Positions 26,665-37,784 of a stretch of DNA of 48,147 nucleotides are shown piece by piece (positions within the stretch are counted from its first letter, which is position 1; every line of letters begins with the position of its first letter). This DNA comes from Actinomycetes bacterium (GTDB lineage Bacteria; Actinomycetota; Actinomycetes; Nanopelagicales; Nanopelagicaceae), in the NCBI GenBank assembly GCA_014190155.1, contig BJFY01000009.1, positions 1 through 48,147 of the forward strand. The letters are read 5' to 3'. Under the pieces are notes generated by a model, which saw only the letters and a program-made list of their open reading frames with translations, was not told the DNA's origin and searched no databases. The translations under genes were made by a program, and so were the position numbers.

Positions 26665-27333
26665 GTGTCATTATCTAAGGCCCAGGTTTTTCGTGACTCA
26701 ATGAGCGTTGCACTACCAGTTGGGAGTTATGGGATTGCATTCGGTGCTGCTGCGGTAGCAAATGGCTTTTCTGTGATTCAAGCATCACTTTTTTCATTAT
26801 TACTTTTCTCCGGTGCATCACAGTTTGCGGTTGTCGGTGTCATAGGCGCTGGCGGGAGTGCGTTGAGTGCCATCGCTACTGGGTCCCTACTTGGATTTCG
26901 TAATGGCCTTTATGCAATGCGAATGAAACCAGTGCTAAATGTGCATGGCTTGAAGAAAATATTGGCGGCTCAAATAACTATTGATGAATCAACCGGAGTT
27001 GCAATTTCCCAAGAACCACGCGGTGAAGCGGCAATGCGATATGGATTTTGGGCTACTGGAATTGGGGTATTTGTATTTTGGAATCTATTTACGCTACTAG
27101 GTGCTTTTGGAGCTCAAGCCCTCGGTAATCCTTCTGCCTGGGGTTTGGATGCTGCAGTGCCAGCCGCTTTCTTAGGATTAGTTTGGCCACGGCTAATCGA
27201 TAAGCGAAGTAAATTAATTGCTATCTGTGCAGTAGCGATGGCTCTAATACTTACTCTAGTTGCACCAGCTGGCGTTCCAATTATCGCAACAGTTTTACTT
27301 GCAATTCTTTTTGGCTGGAAACCAAAAGCATGA
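26665..27333 (+). CDS. azlC: AzlC family amino-acid exporter, large subunit
   Basis: This 222-residue membrane protein matches the AzlC family, the large subunit of a branched-chain amino-acid (and analogue) exporter. Typical stretches are GIAFGAAAVANGFS, LFSGASQFAVVGVIGAGG and LLGFRNGLYAMRM. Start GTG 26665 lies 61 bases from the divergent thyX start. It overlaps azlD by four bases (ATGA). With azlD it forms a plus-strand insertion between dapB/mycoredoxin and thyX. Confidence 0.9.
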   Translation: MSLSKAQVFRDSMSVALPVGSYGIAFGAAAVANGFSVIQASLFSLLLFSGASQFAVVGVIGAGGSALSAIATGSLLGFRNGLYAMRMKPVLNVHGLKKILAAQITIDESTGVAISQEPRGEAAMRYGFWATGIGVFVFWNLFTLLGAFGAQALGNPSAWGLDAAVPAAFLGLVWPRLIDKRSKLIAICAVAMALILTLVAPAGVPIIATVLLAILFGWKPKA

Positions 27334-27638
27334 GCGCAATGTGGGTAGCAACTTTAGTATCAAGTTTGGTTTGTTATATTTTAAAATACCTTGGCTATGC
27401 AATTCCAGAATCTTTTTTAGCTAATCCCCGAGTCCAACGAATTAACACATTGATCCCAATTGTTTTGCTTTCGGCCTTAGTCGGCGTCCAAGCAATCACA
27501 AATAAATCTGAAATTGTCTTTGACCAGCGGATTGCTGGTGTTGCGGTTGCAGCGATTGCACTTAAGTTCAAAGCACCTTTTCCAGTAGTTATATTCTCAG
27601 CTGCGATTACATCTGCAGTGATTTATAACTGGCTTTAA
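27330..27638 (+). CDS. azlD: AzlD family amino-acid exporter, small subunit
   Basis: This 102-residue protein with about three or four hydrophobic segments (5-20, 40-55, 70-100) is the small partner of AzlC. Start ATG 27330 overlaps azlC by four bases. Its stop overlaps the convergent mycoredoxin-like gene by four bases. Export specificity cannot be read from sequence. Confidence 0.88.
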   Translation: MSAMWVATLVSSLVCYILKYLGYAIPESFLANPRVQRINTLIPIVLLSALVGVQAITNKSEIVFDQRIAGVAVAAIALKFKAPFPVVIFSAAITSAVIYNWL

Positions 27639-27880
27639 ATTATTTTTAGCCCCTCGAGCTTTGCTTTTAAATCAATATCGGATGGTTCGGTCATGTGAGT
27701 TCCATCGGGAAATATTATTACTGGGATGGATCGCATTCCTCCATTGATTTCAATAACTTTAGCGGCAGCTGCTTCATCGGCCTCAATATCAATTACTGAG
27801 TATTCGACATTTAGCGAATCCAATAAACGCTTAGAACGTCGGCAATCTCCGCACCAGTCTGCGCTATACATTGTGATCAT
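27635..27880 (-). CDS. Mycoredoxin/glutaredoxin-like protein
   Basis: This 81-residue thioredoxin-fold protein has the redox motif WCGDC (Cys10, Cys13), the cis-proline region SIPVIIFPDG and a TEPSD loop. Actinobacterial mycoredoxins have CGYC or similar and reduce mycothiol mixed disulfides. The CGDC variant is frequent in glutaredoxin-like proteins of this phylum. It starts 12 bases before dapB on the same strand. The physiological partner is unknown. Confidence 0.85.
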   Translation of the reverse strand: MITMYSADWCGDCRRSKRLLDSLNVEYSVIDIEADEAAAAKVIEINGGMRSIPVIIFPDGTHMTEPSDIDLKAKLEGLKII

Positions 27881-27891
27881 ATTTTTCCTAT

Positions 27892-29912
<2,021 letters not shown>

Positions 29913-29923
29913 ATTATGAAACG

Positions 29924-32125
29924 TTATTCAGCTGATGCTTCTGCAGCATCATCAAGCACTGGAACTAACGAAAGTTTACCTTTAGGATCAATTTCGCCAA
30001 TTTCAACATGTACTTTATCGCCAACGTTCATTACATCTTCCAAGTTTTCAATTCGCTTTCCACCATGCATCTTCCGTATTTGCGAGATGTGGAGCAAGCC
30101 ATCTTTACCTGGTAACAATGAAACGAATGCACCAAATGCAGCTAACTTCACGATAGTTCCATTAAAGCGTTCGCCAACTTCAGGCATTTTTGGATCTGCG
30201 ATACCGATAATTTGGGCACGTGCAGCTTCAGCTGCAGTTCCATCGGTTGCGCCAATATAAATAGTGCCATCATCTTCGATGCTGATTTCAGCGCCAGTAT
30301 CCTCTTGGATCTGCTTAATGACTTTGCCCTTTGGACCAATCACTGCGCCGATCTGATCTACTGGAATCTGAATCGTGATGATGCGCGGTGCCAATGGATT
30401 AATTTCATCCGGTGCATCAATCGCTTCATTCATTACATCAAGGATATGCAAGCGAGCTTCCTTAGCTTGGTGCAACGCACCTGCAAGAACGCTTGCTGGT
30501 ATTCCATCTAATTTAGTATCTAACTGAAGAGCGGTAACGAAATCTTTTGTACCAGCAACTTTGAAATCCATATCGCCGAATGCATCTTCTGCACCCAAGA
30601 TATCGGTAAGCGCTACGTATTCGATTTTGCCATCAACATCATCTGAGATCAGACCCATTGCGATACCAGCTACTGGTGCACGAAGTGGCACGCCAGCATT
30701 TAGTAGCGACATGGTTGATGCGCAAACTGAACCCATGGATGTTGATCCATTTGAACCAAGCGCTTCTGACACTTGCCGAATTGCATATGGGAAATCAGAA
30801 CGTGACGGCAGAACAGGTAACAACGCACGTTCTGCAAGTGCTCCATGTCCAATTTCACGACGCTTCGGTGAACCAACGCGGCCAGTTTCGCCGACTGAAT
30901 ATGGTGGGAAGTTGTAGTTATGCATATAACGCTTATGGTTTTCTGGATTCAACGTATCTAACTGTTGTTCCATCTTAAGCATGTTTAGGGTTGTAATTCC
31001 TAGAATTTGAGTTTCGCCACGTTCGAAAAGCGCTGAGCCATGTACTCGTGGAATTACTTCAACTTCTGCGGTTAGTTCGCGAATATCGCGAAGCCCCCGG
31101 CCATCAATGCGAATCTTGTCACGAAGCACGCGTTGGCGGACCAACTTCTTTGTGACGGAACGAATCGCAGCTGGAATCTCTTTTTCGCGACCTTCGAAAT
31201 CACCAGCTAATTTCTCTTTTACAGTTGCGGTAATTTCGTCGATCTTAACTTCGCGATCTTGCTTCTGCACAATAGTTAGCGCTTTAGTTAAATCAGCCTT
31301 GGCTAATTTTTCAACAGCGGCAAAAACGTCATCTTGGTAATCCAAGAAGACTGGGAATTCGCCAGTTGGCTTTGCAGCAACTTTTGCCAATTTAGATTGA
31401 GCTTCGCAAAGTACGCGAATGAATGGCTTAGCAGCTTCTAAACCTTGGGAAACGATTTCTTCAGTTGGGGCTTTCGCACCAGCTGCGATTAAATCGATTG
31501 TCTTAGTTGTGGCTTCAGCTTCAACCATCATGATTGCAACATCATCAGCAGTTACGCGACCAGCAACGACCATGTCAAATACTGCGTTTTCAACTTCGCT
31601 GTGATTTGGGAATGCCACCCATTGGCCATCAATCAAAGCAACGCGCACGCCGCCGATTGGGCCAGAAAATGGTAGGCCAGCTAATTGTGTTGACATTGAT
31701 GCTGCGTTAATCGCAATTACGTCATACATGTGATCTGGGTTTAACGCCATCACAGTAACAACAATTTGAATTTCGTTACGGAGTCCCTTAACAAACGATG
31801 GCCGCAACGGACGATCGATTAAGCGACAAGTAAGAATTGCATCCTCGGATGGACGTCCCTCACGACGGAAGAATGATCCTGGAATCTTTCCTACTGCGTA
31901 CATACGTTCTTCAACATCCACAGTAAGTGGGAAGAAGTCGAATGAATCTCGTGGTGATTTTGATGCGGTTGTTGCTGAAAGCAACATGGTCTCGTCATCA
32001 ACATATACAACTGCAGTACCAGCAGCTTGGCGCGCTAGGCGACCGGTTTCAAAACGAATTTCTCGTTTTCCGAACTTGCCGTTATCAATTATTGCAACGG
32101 CGCTATGTAGCTCTTGACCCTCCAT
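29924..32125 (-). CDS. pnp: Polyribonucleotide nucleotidyltransferase (PNPase)
   Basis: I set the start at ATG 32123-32125 (733 residues) because AAGGAG lies 6 bases upstream; an earlier in-frame TTG adds a basic tail without support. PNPase degrades RNA phosphorolytically from the 3' end. Two RNase PH domains (about 10-150 and 325-545) flank a helical linker, followed by a KH domain ([19 protein letters not shown], about 600-630) and an S1 domain ([24 protein letters not shown], about 665-690). The intergenic region with the upstream rpsO is highly structured. Confidence 0.97.
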   Translation of the reverse strand: MEGQELHSAVAIIDNGKFGKREIRFETGRLARQAAGTAVVYVDDETMLLSATTASKSPRDSFDFFPLTVDVEERMYAVGKIPGSFFRREGRPSEDAILTCRLIDRPLRPSFVKGLRNEIQIVVTVMALNPDHMYDVIAINAASMSTQLAGLPFSGPIGGVRVALIDGQWVAFPNHSEVENAVFDMVVAGRVTADDVAIMMVEAEATTKTIDLIAAGAKAPTEEIVSQGLEAAKPFIRVLCEAQSKLAKVAAKPTGEFPVFLDYQDDVFAAVEKLAKADLTKALTIVQKQDREVKIDEITATVKEKLAGDFEGREKEIPAAIRSVTKKLVRQRVLRDKIRIDGRGLRDIRELTAEVEVIPRVHGSALFERGETQILGITTLNMLKMEQQLDTLNPENHKRYMHNYNFPPYSVGETGRVGSPKRREIGHGALAERALLPVLPSRSDFPYAIRQVSEALGSNGSTSMGSVCASTMSLLNAGVPLRAPVAGIAMGLISDDVDGKIEYVALTDILGAEDAFGDMDFKVAGTKDFVTALQLDTKLDGIPASVLAGALHQAKEARLHILDVMNEAIDAPDEINPLAPRIITIQIPVDQIGAVIGPKGKVIKQIQEDTGAEISIEDDGTIYIGATDGTAAEAARAQIIGIADPKMPEVGERFNGTIVKLAAFGAFVSLLPGKDGLLHISQIRKMHGGKRIENLEDVMNVGDKVHVEIGEIDPKGKLSLVPVLDDAAEASAE

Positions 32126-32169
32126 GGGTCTCTCCTTTTTCTTGACCAACCTACGGCGCAAGAATGGAT

Positions 32170-32259
32170 CTTCGATCGAAGCCCACGGGTTTTCTATTTT
32201 CTAAAACAAATACCAAAATCCGTAAGCCACTACCGAGGACCAATACTTTTGGCCGTGGG
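32170..32259 (-). promoter_or_regulatory. Structured rpsO-pnp intergenic RNA
   Basis: On the transcribed strand CCCACGG (32253-32259) can pair with CCGTGGG (32182-32188), and directly inside it CCAAAA (32247-32252) can pair with TTTTGG (32213-32218), giving two nested stems. A 12-base perfect palindrome CTTCGATCGAAG follows at 32170-32181. The element sits between rpsO and pnp, where E. coli has an RNase III-cut hairpin used in PNPase autoregulation. Function here is inferred from position and folding only. Confidence 0.55.
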
Positions 32260-32272
32260 TTAGTGTTTTTAT

Positions 32273-32542
32273 TTATCGGCGGATGCCGAGTTTTTCGATG
32301 ATCGCGCGGTAACGCTCGATATCAATTTTTGCTAGGTATTGGAGAATTCGACGACGGCGACCTACAAGCAGAAGAAGGCCACGACGATTGTGGTGGTCAT
32401 TCTTATTTGTTTGCAGATGCTCAGTGATTTCTTCAATGCGCTTTGAAAGTAAAGCGACTTGAGCTTCTGGGCTTCCAGTGTCTGATGTTGAAGAACCGTA
32501 CTTTGAGATAATTTCTTTCTTAACTTCTGGCTTTAACGCCAT
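32273..32542 (-). CDS. rpsO: 30S ribosomal protein S15
   Basis: The product is 89 residues, the usual S15 length, starting at ATG 32540-32542 with AAGGAG 6 bases upstream; an in-frame ATG five codons earlier has no support. S15 binds the central domain of 16S rRNA. The core [21 protein letters not shown] with [14 protein letters not shown] before it is diagnostic. It precedes pnp, as in many bacteria. Confidence 0.97.
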   Translation of the reverse strand: MALKPEVKKEIISKYGSSTSDTGSPEAQVALLSKRIEEITEHLQTNKNDHHNRRGLLLLVGRRRRILQYLAKIDIERYRAIIEKLGIRR

Positions 32543-32672
32543 TTCGTTCTCCTTCATCAGCCACGAGGGTTTTCGGTTTGGTTCACGAAAACACGCTTAC
32601 TCGCTCGGGGCAGAGGTTACCAGCGGGTGTGTGCGAGAGTGAAATCGGTGCTAATTCCCCGCTTAAATCGAA

Positions 32673-33599
32673 CTATTCCAACCCTCTCAAACTTGTGAGT
32701 TCCCGAGCTTTATCACAATCTTTTTTCATCTGTATTAAAAGTGGGTCTAACCCATCAAATTTCAAAGTATCTCGAAGTCGCCAACCAAATTCAATAATTG
32801 CCTCTTGTTCATATAAATCTAAATCATCTCGATCTAACGCATATGCCTCAACTTGGCGACCGCGCACGCCCGCAAACGTTGGGTTAGTTCCAATCGAGAT
32901 TGCAGCTGGCCAGCGATTTAAACCTACAGTTAACCAACCCGCATAAACGCCATCGCTTGGAATAGTTGAGTTAATCGCAACTTCAATATTTGCAGTGGGA
33001 TATCCAATTTCACGGCCGCGCGCTTCACCATGAATAACTGGACCAATTAATTGATGCGGTCGAGTTAAAAGTTCGCGCGCAATTTCTACGCCACCATTTA
33101 ATAAATGTTTTCTAATTCGCGTTGAGGAAACAATGCCATGTTCGTGTTTAACTAATTCGACTCCGGTTACAGTAAAGCCATACTTCTTGGAAACTGATCT
33201 CAAATAATTTACATCTCCAGCAGCCTTTGCACCAAAAGTGAAGTTTGTACCAACTACGATATTTTTTGCGTCAAGTTTTTTGATTAATATTGATTCAACA
33301 AATTGCTCGGGAGAAAGTGCCGCAAATTCAGCATCAAAATTTATAACTGCCACAGCCTCGGCTCCATGCAACATTAGCTGGTGGACTCGATCTTCTAAAG
33401 TTAATAGTTTTGTTGGAGTTCGGTCTGGTGCAAAAACTGCAGTTGGATGTGGATCAAATGTTAAAACTGTTACTGGATCGCCAAATTCGTTTGCGATATT
33501 AAGAATTTCTTGATGTCCTAAGTGAACGCCATCAAAAATTCCAATGGCAACAGTGCCGCTTTCAAGCGGTTCCCCAAACCATTTAATATTGCCAGACAT
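32673..33599 (-). CDS. ribF: Bifunctional riboflavin kinase/FAD synthetase
   Basis: This 308-residue enzyme makes FMN and then FAD. The N-terminal adenylyltransferase domain has GIFDGVHLGHQEIL (about 21-34) and SSTRIRKHLLNG, and the C-terminal riboflavin kinase domain has GREIGYPTANIE and VDRD-type strands near 195-260. It follows truB by 4 bases. The 115 bases between ribF and rpsO contain no recognisable gene. Confidence 0.95.
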   Translation of the reverse strand: MSGNIKWFGEPLESGTVAIGIFDGVHLGHQEILNIANEFGDPVTVLTFDPHPTAVFAPDRTPTKLLTLEDRVHQLMLHGAEAVAVINFDAEFAALSPEQFVESILIKKLDAKNIVVGTNFTFGAKAAGDVNYLRSVSKKYGFTVTGVELVKHEHGIVSSTRIRKHLLNGGVEIARELLTRPHQLIGPVIHGEARGREIGYPTANIEVAINSTIPSDGVYAGWLTVGLNRWPAAISIGTNPTFAGVRGRQVEAYALDRDDLDLYEQEAIIEFGWRLRDTLKFDGLDPLLIQMKKDCDKARELTSLRGLE

Positions 33600-33603
33600 C
33601 TGG

Positions 33604-34479
33604 CTATTCTTTCACAAAAACTGTGATTGGCTGTGCGCCAGAATTCTTATTCTCAATTAAAGCGCAGAGTTCGTTATCGCCCGTGATCGCAATTCCAATT
33701 CCAGAAAACTCAGAAGAAGAAATCGAACGGCCAAACTTCAATTCGCTCTTTTCGGAAAGGTTAATCACACGCGCTGGCAATATTTGCTTAGCAACATCTA
33801 CTACATCTAATAAATCTACTAATGATATTGATTCGATAGATACTGCGGCTTCGATAGAAAACGGCGCAACTTCACTTCGCCGTAACTCAGTCAAGTGTCC
33901 CCCGACATTTAACACATCCCCTAAATCTCTAGCAATTGCTCGAATATAGGTTCCGGCAGAGCATGAAACATCAATTTTTATAACAATAGCGTCATCGGGT
34001 CTAGAAATTTCTAAGATCTCTATATTATAAATTGTAACTTCACGCCCTGGTAGTTCTACAACTTCACCTTCACGTACTCGGTCATACGCTCTCTTACCAT
34101 TTATTTTTATAGCTGAGACCGAACTTGGCCGTTGCATAATTGTGCCAATCATTTTTACTAAATTACTTTTAATCTCGACGTCAGTGACTTTTGCAATATC
34201 TGATATTGTGGCTAAATTTAAAACTACGCCGTCTTTGTCATCTGTAACTGTTGCGAAACCTAATTTTATTGTGGCGAGATAACGCTTCTTACCTTCGGTA
34301 ATGTATTGCAATAACTTGGTGCCATTGTTAATTCCTAAAACTAATACGCCAGTCGCCATCGGGTCTAACGTGCCAGCATGTCCAACGCGCTTAGTTCCAA
34401 AAACTTTACGGATTTGCGCAACAACATCATGACTTGTGATGCCACTTGGTTTATCAATTACTAGAAACCCGTCACTCAC
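33604..34479 (-). CDS. truB: tRNA pseudouridine-55 synthase
   Basis: The start is best placed at GTG 34477-34479 (291 residues), because alignment with TruB begins at SDGFLVIDKPSGITS and the codon overlaps the rbfA stop as GTGAGTGA. The longer open frame adds 21 basic residues that only shadow rbfA. TruB makes pseudouridine 55 in the T-loop of tRNAs. The catalytic aspartate is Asp39 in RVGHAGTLDPMATG. The order infB-rbfA-truB-ribF is widely conserved. Confidence 0.93.
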   Translation of the reverse strand: MSDGFLVIDKPSGITSHDVVAQIRKVFGTKRVGHAGTLDPMATGVLVLGINNGTKLLQYITEGKKRYLATIKLGFATVTDDKDGVVLNLATISDIAKVTDVEIKSNLVKMIGTIMQRPSSVSAIKINGKRAYDRVREGEVVELPGREVTIYNIEILEISRPDDAIVIKIDVSCSAGTYIRAIARDLGDVLNVGGHLTELRRSEVAPFSIEAAVSIESISLVDLLDVVDVAKQILPARVINLSEKSELKFGRSISSSEFSGIGIAITGDNELCALIENKNSGAQPITVFVKE

Positions 34480-34915
34480 CGGTATCCGTCTCGCGCGCTT
34501 TATGGACTTTATATGGATCAGCTTCTCCTGCTGGGGCAGCACCTTCGCGCAGCGCCGCTAATTCTTTATCTTGCTCTCTAACTTTTGAAAGTAAATCTTC
34601 AAAATTCTGGGCGGATTCAGCAAGCCCATCCGCGAAGAATGAAATTGTCGGTGTGATCCGCATCCCGAGTTCTTTTCCAACCTCGGAACGGAGTAAACCT
34701 CGTGCGCTTTCTAGCGCTTTCGCGGTTTGAATTTTTGATTCATCATCGCCTAAAACAGTGTAGAAAATCGATGCTTGTTGTAAATCACCAGTAATTCGAA
34801 CGTCAGTAACGGTAATGAAACCAAGGCGTGGATCTTTTACCTTTGTTTCAAGAGTTTGTGCGATCACTACTTTTATGCGATCGGCGACCTTTGCTGCGCG
34901 ATGTGATGTGCCCAT
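34472..34915 (-). CDS. rbfA: Ribosome-binding factor A
   Basis: This 147-residue 16S maturation and cold-adaptation factor has the KH-like core: VADRIKVVIAQTLETKVKDP, GFITVTDVRITGDLQQASIFYTV, and LRSEVGKELGMRITPTISFFAD. The C-terminal 30 residues are an extra charged tail (KELAALREGAAPAGEADP). It lies 2 bases after infB and overlaps truB by 8 bases. Confidence 0.95.
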   Translation of the reverse strand: MGTSHRAAKVADRIKVVIAQTLETKVKDPRLGFITVTDVRITGDLQQASIFYTVLGDDESKIQTAKALESARGLLRSEVGKELGMRITPTISFFADGLAESAQNFEDLLSKVREQDKELAALREGAAPAGEADPYKVHKARETDTGE

Positions 34916-34917
34916 AA

Positions 34918-37629
34918 TTAAACTCGCTTTTTCTCACGCATTTCGAAAACTTGGATTACATCACCAGGTTGGATATCTTTAAAAGATCCAACTCCGATAC
35001 CGCACTCGAAGCCCTCGCGGACCTCAGTCGCATCATCTTTAAATCGCTTCAAAGATTCGATAGTTAAGTTGTCGACAACTAAGACGCTATTGCGCAAGAT
35101 GCGTGCTTTTGCGTTACGTCGGATGATGCCGTCGCTAACAACTGAACCAGCAATATTTCCAAATTTGCTCGACTTAAATACTTCGCGGACTTCAGCATTA
35201 CCAAGGATTGCTTCTTCGTATTCGGGCTTGAGCAGACCTTTAAGGGCCGCCTCAATCTCTTCAATTGCGTTATAAATTACGGAATAAAAGCGAACTTCAA
35301 CGCCTTCTTCATCAGCAAAGATTGCAGTTTGTGGTTCTGGCTTCACATTGAATCCAATAACTACAGCAGATGATGCCGAAGCTAAAGTGATATCGCTCTT
35401 GGTGATTGCACCAACACCTCGATGAATAACACGTAAGTCAACTTCGTTGCCAACATCAAGCAATAAGAGCGCGTCTTCAAGCGCTTCTACCGAACCACTC
35501 ACATCGCCCTTGAGAATCAGGTTGAGTGAAGTGACTTTGCTTTGCTCCATAAAATCTTCCAACGAAATTTTCTTTCGAGCCTTTGATAGCGCTGCATGTC
35601 GCTCTGCTGCTTGACGTTTCTCCGCAATTTGACGAGCAGTTCGATCATCTGCTGCGACCATAAATGAATCGCCGGCACTTGGTACCGAAGTAAAGCCGAG
35701 TACTTGAACTGGTCTTGATGGACCAGCAAATTCAACTAGTTTTCCAAATTCATCCATCATTGCGCGGACTCGACCGAAAGCTCCGCCGGCAACAATTGCG
35801 TCACCAACATTGAGAGTTCCACGTTGCACCAAAACTGTTGCTACTGGACCACGGCCGCGATCTAAGTGAGCTTCAATCGCAACACCGCGCGCAACATCAT
35901 CCGCGATTGCACGCAGATCGATAGCAGCGTCAGCTGTTAAAAGAATCGAATCGATGAGTGTATCGATTCCAGTTCCGTTCTTTGCGGATACATCAACAAA
36001 TATTGTGTCGCCGCCATACTCTTCGGCGATCAAGTTGTACTCAGTTAATTGTTGGCGAATCTTTCCTGGGTTTGCACCTTCTTTATCAACTTTGTTTACC
36101 GCGACCACAATTGGAACATTCGCAGCTTGGGCATGGTTTAGCGCTTCTATTGTTTGGGGCATAACGCCGTCATCTGCGGCAACCACAAGGACTGCGATAT
36201 CAGTAACTTTTGCACCACGCGCACGCATTGCGGTGAAAGCTTCGTGTCCGGGTGTATCAATGAAAGTTATCGCGCGCTCGATGCCGTCATGGTTATGGTG
36301 AATTTGATATGCACCAATATGTTGCGTGATTCCGCCAGCTTCGCTTTTAATTACTTCAGTTTGGCGAACGGCATCAAGTAAGCGAGTCTTACCATGATCC
36401 ACGTGACCCATAACCGTTACTACTGGTGGGCGAATTTCAAGATCTTCAGGATCAATATCTTCGATTTCTTTTGCTAAGTCAATATCGAAGGTTTCGAGAA
36501 TCTCGCGATCTTCATCTTCTGGTGAAACGATTTGGATCGCGTAGCCAAACTCGCCGCCAAGTACTGCGAAAACATCTTCAGTTACAGATTGGGTAGCGGT
36601 AACCATCTCACCTAAGTGGAATAGCACTGATACTAATGAAGCTGGATCTGCACCAATTTTTTCGGCGAAATCTGCAAGCGAAGAACCACGCCGTAATCGA
36701 ACTGGGGTTGAGCCATTTCCGCGTGGAACTATTGCGCCGCCAATTGTTGGCGCCGCCATGTTATCTATCTCTTCCCTACGAGTTTTTTTACTCTTTATAT
36801 TCTTGCGCTTCTTGCCGTTCTGTTTTCCAAATGCTCCTGCGGTGCCACCGCGTTGTGGTGGCCGACCGCCACCGCGTTGTGGACCACCAGCTGTTGGTGC
36901 TCCTGTTGTTGGTGCAGCTGCACCAGTTGCGCCACCCGGACGGAAAGGTGCGCCACCTTGTGGTCGTGCACTTCCACCGGTTTGTGGTGGTCGAGATCCC
37001 GCAGGACGCGCCGCAAAACCTGGGCGAACTGAACCAGGACGTGGTCCAGACATACCGGGACGTGGTCCACCACCTTGTGGTCGATCACCTTGCGGTCGAT
37101 CACCTTGCGGACGCTGACCTGGAGTTGTTGGACGTTGTGGTGGTCGCGGCATTGTTGTGCCAGCCGAACCAAAAGGATTATTTCCAGCGCGAGGTGGGCG
37201 CGCAACTATTGGGCGCGGTGTTGCAAATGGATTATTTCCACCACGTGGCGCACTTGGTGTGACTGTTGGCGTAATCGGAGGAGTCGGCGCAGTTGGCATA
37301 ATTGATGGTTTTGGCGCGGCAGAGATTTTTTTATCCATCATCTCTTGCAACGCTGCTTCAATTTCAGGAGTTATCTCAGGTGTTGCATCTGCTTTCTTTG
37401 CAGCAGTTTTTTTCGCAGCGGCTTTCTTAGCTGGCGCTTTCTTTGCAGGTTTCGCATCGGCAGGCTTTGCAACTACTGGATATTTCTCCAGCATTTTGCG
37501 CACAACCGGTGCTTCAACTGTTGATGATGCAGAACGGACGAATTCGCCCATCTCTTGGAGTTTTGCAAGGACTTCCTTGCTATCCATCCCTAAATCTTTT
37601 GCTAATTCGTAAACGCGGACCTTTGCCAC
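34918..37629 (-). CDS. infB: Translation initiation factor IF-2
   Basis: The 903-residue GTPase places initiator tRNA on the ribosome. Residues 1-50 are an IF2_N module. Residues about 55-285 are disordered: a Lys/Ala-rich part (60-82), then a Pro/Gly/Arg/Gln-rich part with tandem PQGDR repeats (174-185). The core has G1 GHVDHGKT (408-415), DTPGHE and NKVD, then domains II-IV. Start GTG 37627-37629 has AGGAG about 4 bases upstream. The long Pro/Gly-rich N-terminus is typical of actinobacterial IF2. Confidence 0.98.
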   Translation of the reverse strand: MAKVRVYELAKDLGMDSKEVLAKLQEMGEFVRSASSTVEAPVVRKMLEKYPVVAKPADAKPAKKAPAKKAAAKKTAAKKADATPEITPEIEAALQEMMDKKISAAPKPSIMPTAPTPPITPTVTPSAPRGGNNPFATPRPIVARPPRAGNNPFGSAGTTMPRPPQRPTTPGQRPQGDRPQGDRPQGGGPRPGMSGPRPGSVRPGFAARPAGSRPPQTGGSARPQGGAPFRPGGATGAAAPTTGAPTAGGPQRGGGRPPQRGGTAGAFGKQNGKKRKNIKSKKTRREEIDNMAAPTIGGAIVPRGNGSTPVRLRRGSSLADFAEKIGADPASLVSVLFHLGEMVTATQSVTEDVFAVLGGEFGYAIQIVSPEDEDREILETFDIDLAKEIEDIDPEDLEIRPPVVTVMGHVDHGKTRLLDAVRQTEVIKSEAGGITQHIGAYQIHHNHDGIERAITFIDTPGHEAFTAMRARGAKVTDIAVLVVAADDGVMPQTIEALNHAQAANVPIVVAVNKVDKEGANPGKIRQQLTEYNLIAEEYGGDTIFVDVSAKNGTGIDTLIDSILLTADAAIDLRAIADDVARGVAIEAHLDRGRGPVATVLVQRGTLNVGDAIVAGGAFGRVRAMMDEFGKLVEFAGPSRPVQVLGFTSVPSAGDSFMVAADDRTARQIAEKRQAAERHAALSKARKKISLEDFMEQSKVTSLNLILKGDVSGSVEALEDALLLLDVGNEVDLRVIHRGVGAITKSDITLASASSAVVIGFNVKPEPQTAIFADEEGVEVRFYSVIYNAIEEIEAALKGLLKPEYEEAILGNAEVREVFKSSKFGNIAGSVVSDGIIRRNAKARILRNSVLVVDNLTIESLKRFKDDATEVREGFECGIGVGSFKDIQPGDVIQVFEMREKKRV
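37071..37115 (-). repeat. 15-base tandem repeat inside infB
   Basis: Three consecutive 15-base units begin at 37071, 37086 and 37101 (CACCTTGYGG plus TCGAT or ACGCT). They encode the PQGDR repeats of the IF2 linker. The near-identity of the units points to recent slippage. Confidence 0.85.
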
Positions 37630-37665
37630 AGTTCTCCTGTCTGGGCCTCGCGTTCTTAATTTTAC

Positions 37666-37729
37666 TTAGGAGCGCGAAACCGAATTTCCTGACTTACTCA
37701 TGATGTTGCGGTGCTCATTAGAGTGCCAT
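37666..37729 (-). other. Chain of three tiny overlapping ORFs upstream of infB
   Basis: In the 155-base nusA-infB gap the transcribed strand has GGAG, then ATG 37727-37729 opening a 3-codon ORF (MAL). Its TAA overlaps the ATG (37716-37718) of a 6-codon ORF (MSTATS). That TGA overlaps the ATG (37699-37701) of an 11-codon ORF (MSKSGNSVSRS) ending at 37666. The infB GTG follows 36 bases later with its own ribosome-binding site. The junctions TAATG and ATGA look like coupled translation. They may be leader peptides, the remains of ylxR, or chance. Confidence 0.3.
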
Positions 37730-37754
37730 TGCCTTAGCTCCTAAATAGATTTCT

Positions 37755-37772
37755 GAAAACCCTGCGGTTTCC
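37755..37772 (-). terminator. Possible weak attenuator after nusA
   Basis: GGAAACC (37766-37772) and GGTTTTC (37755-37761) form a 7-bp stem including one G-T pair with a 4-base loop, 12 bases after the nusA stop. The following bases are only moderately T-rich, so termination would be partial. Confidence 0.3.
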
Positions 37773-37784
37773 AATGGGGTTACC

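Noticed and set aside
32126-32161. N-terminal extension of PNPase from an upstream TTG
   Set aside because: The extension is a short basic run with no family match, and a strong AAGGAG sits at the right distance before ATG 32123-32125.
37071-37115. Tandem repeat considered as a mobile or CRISPR element
   Set aside because: The 15-base units are in frame in infB and encode a Pro-Gln-Gly-Asp-Arg repeat of the disordered linker.
36636-37262. 208-residue plus-strand open frame rich in Val, His, Leu and Asp
   Set aside because: It lies antisense to the repetitive IF2 linker; its length and low complexity follow from the repeat composition of infB on the other strand. No start signal or family similarity is seen.
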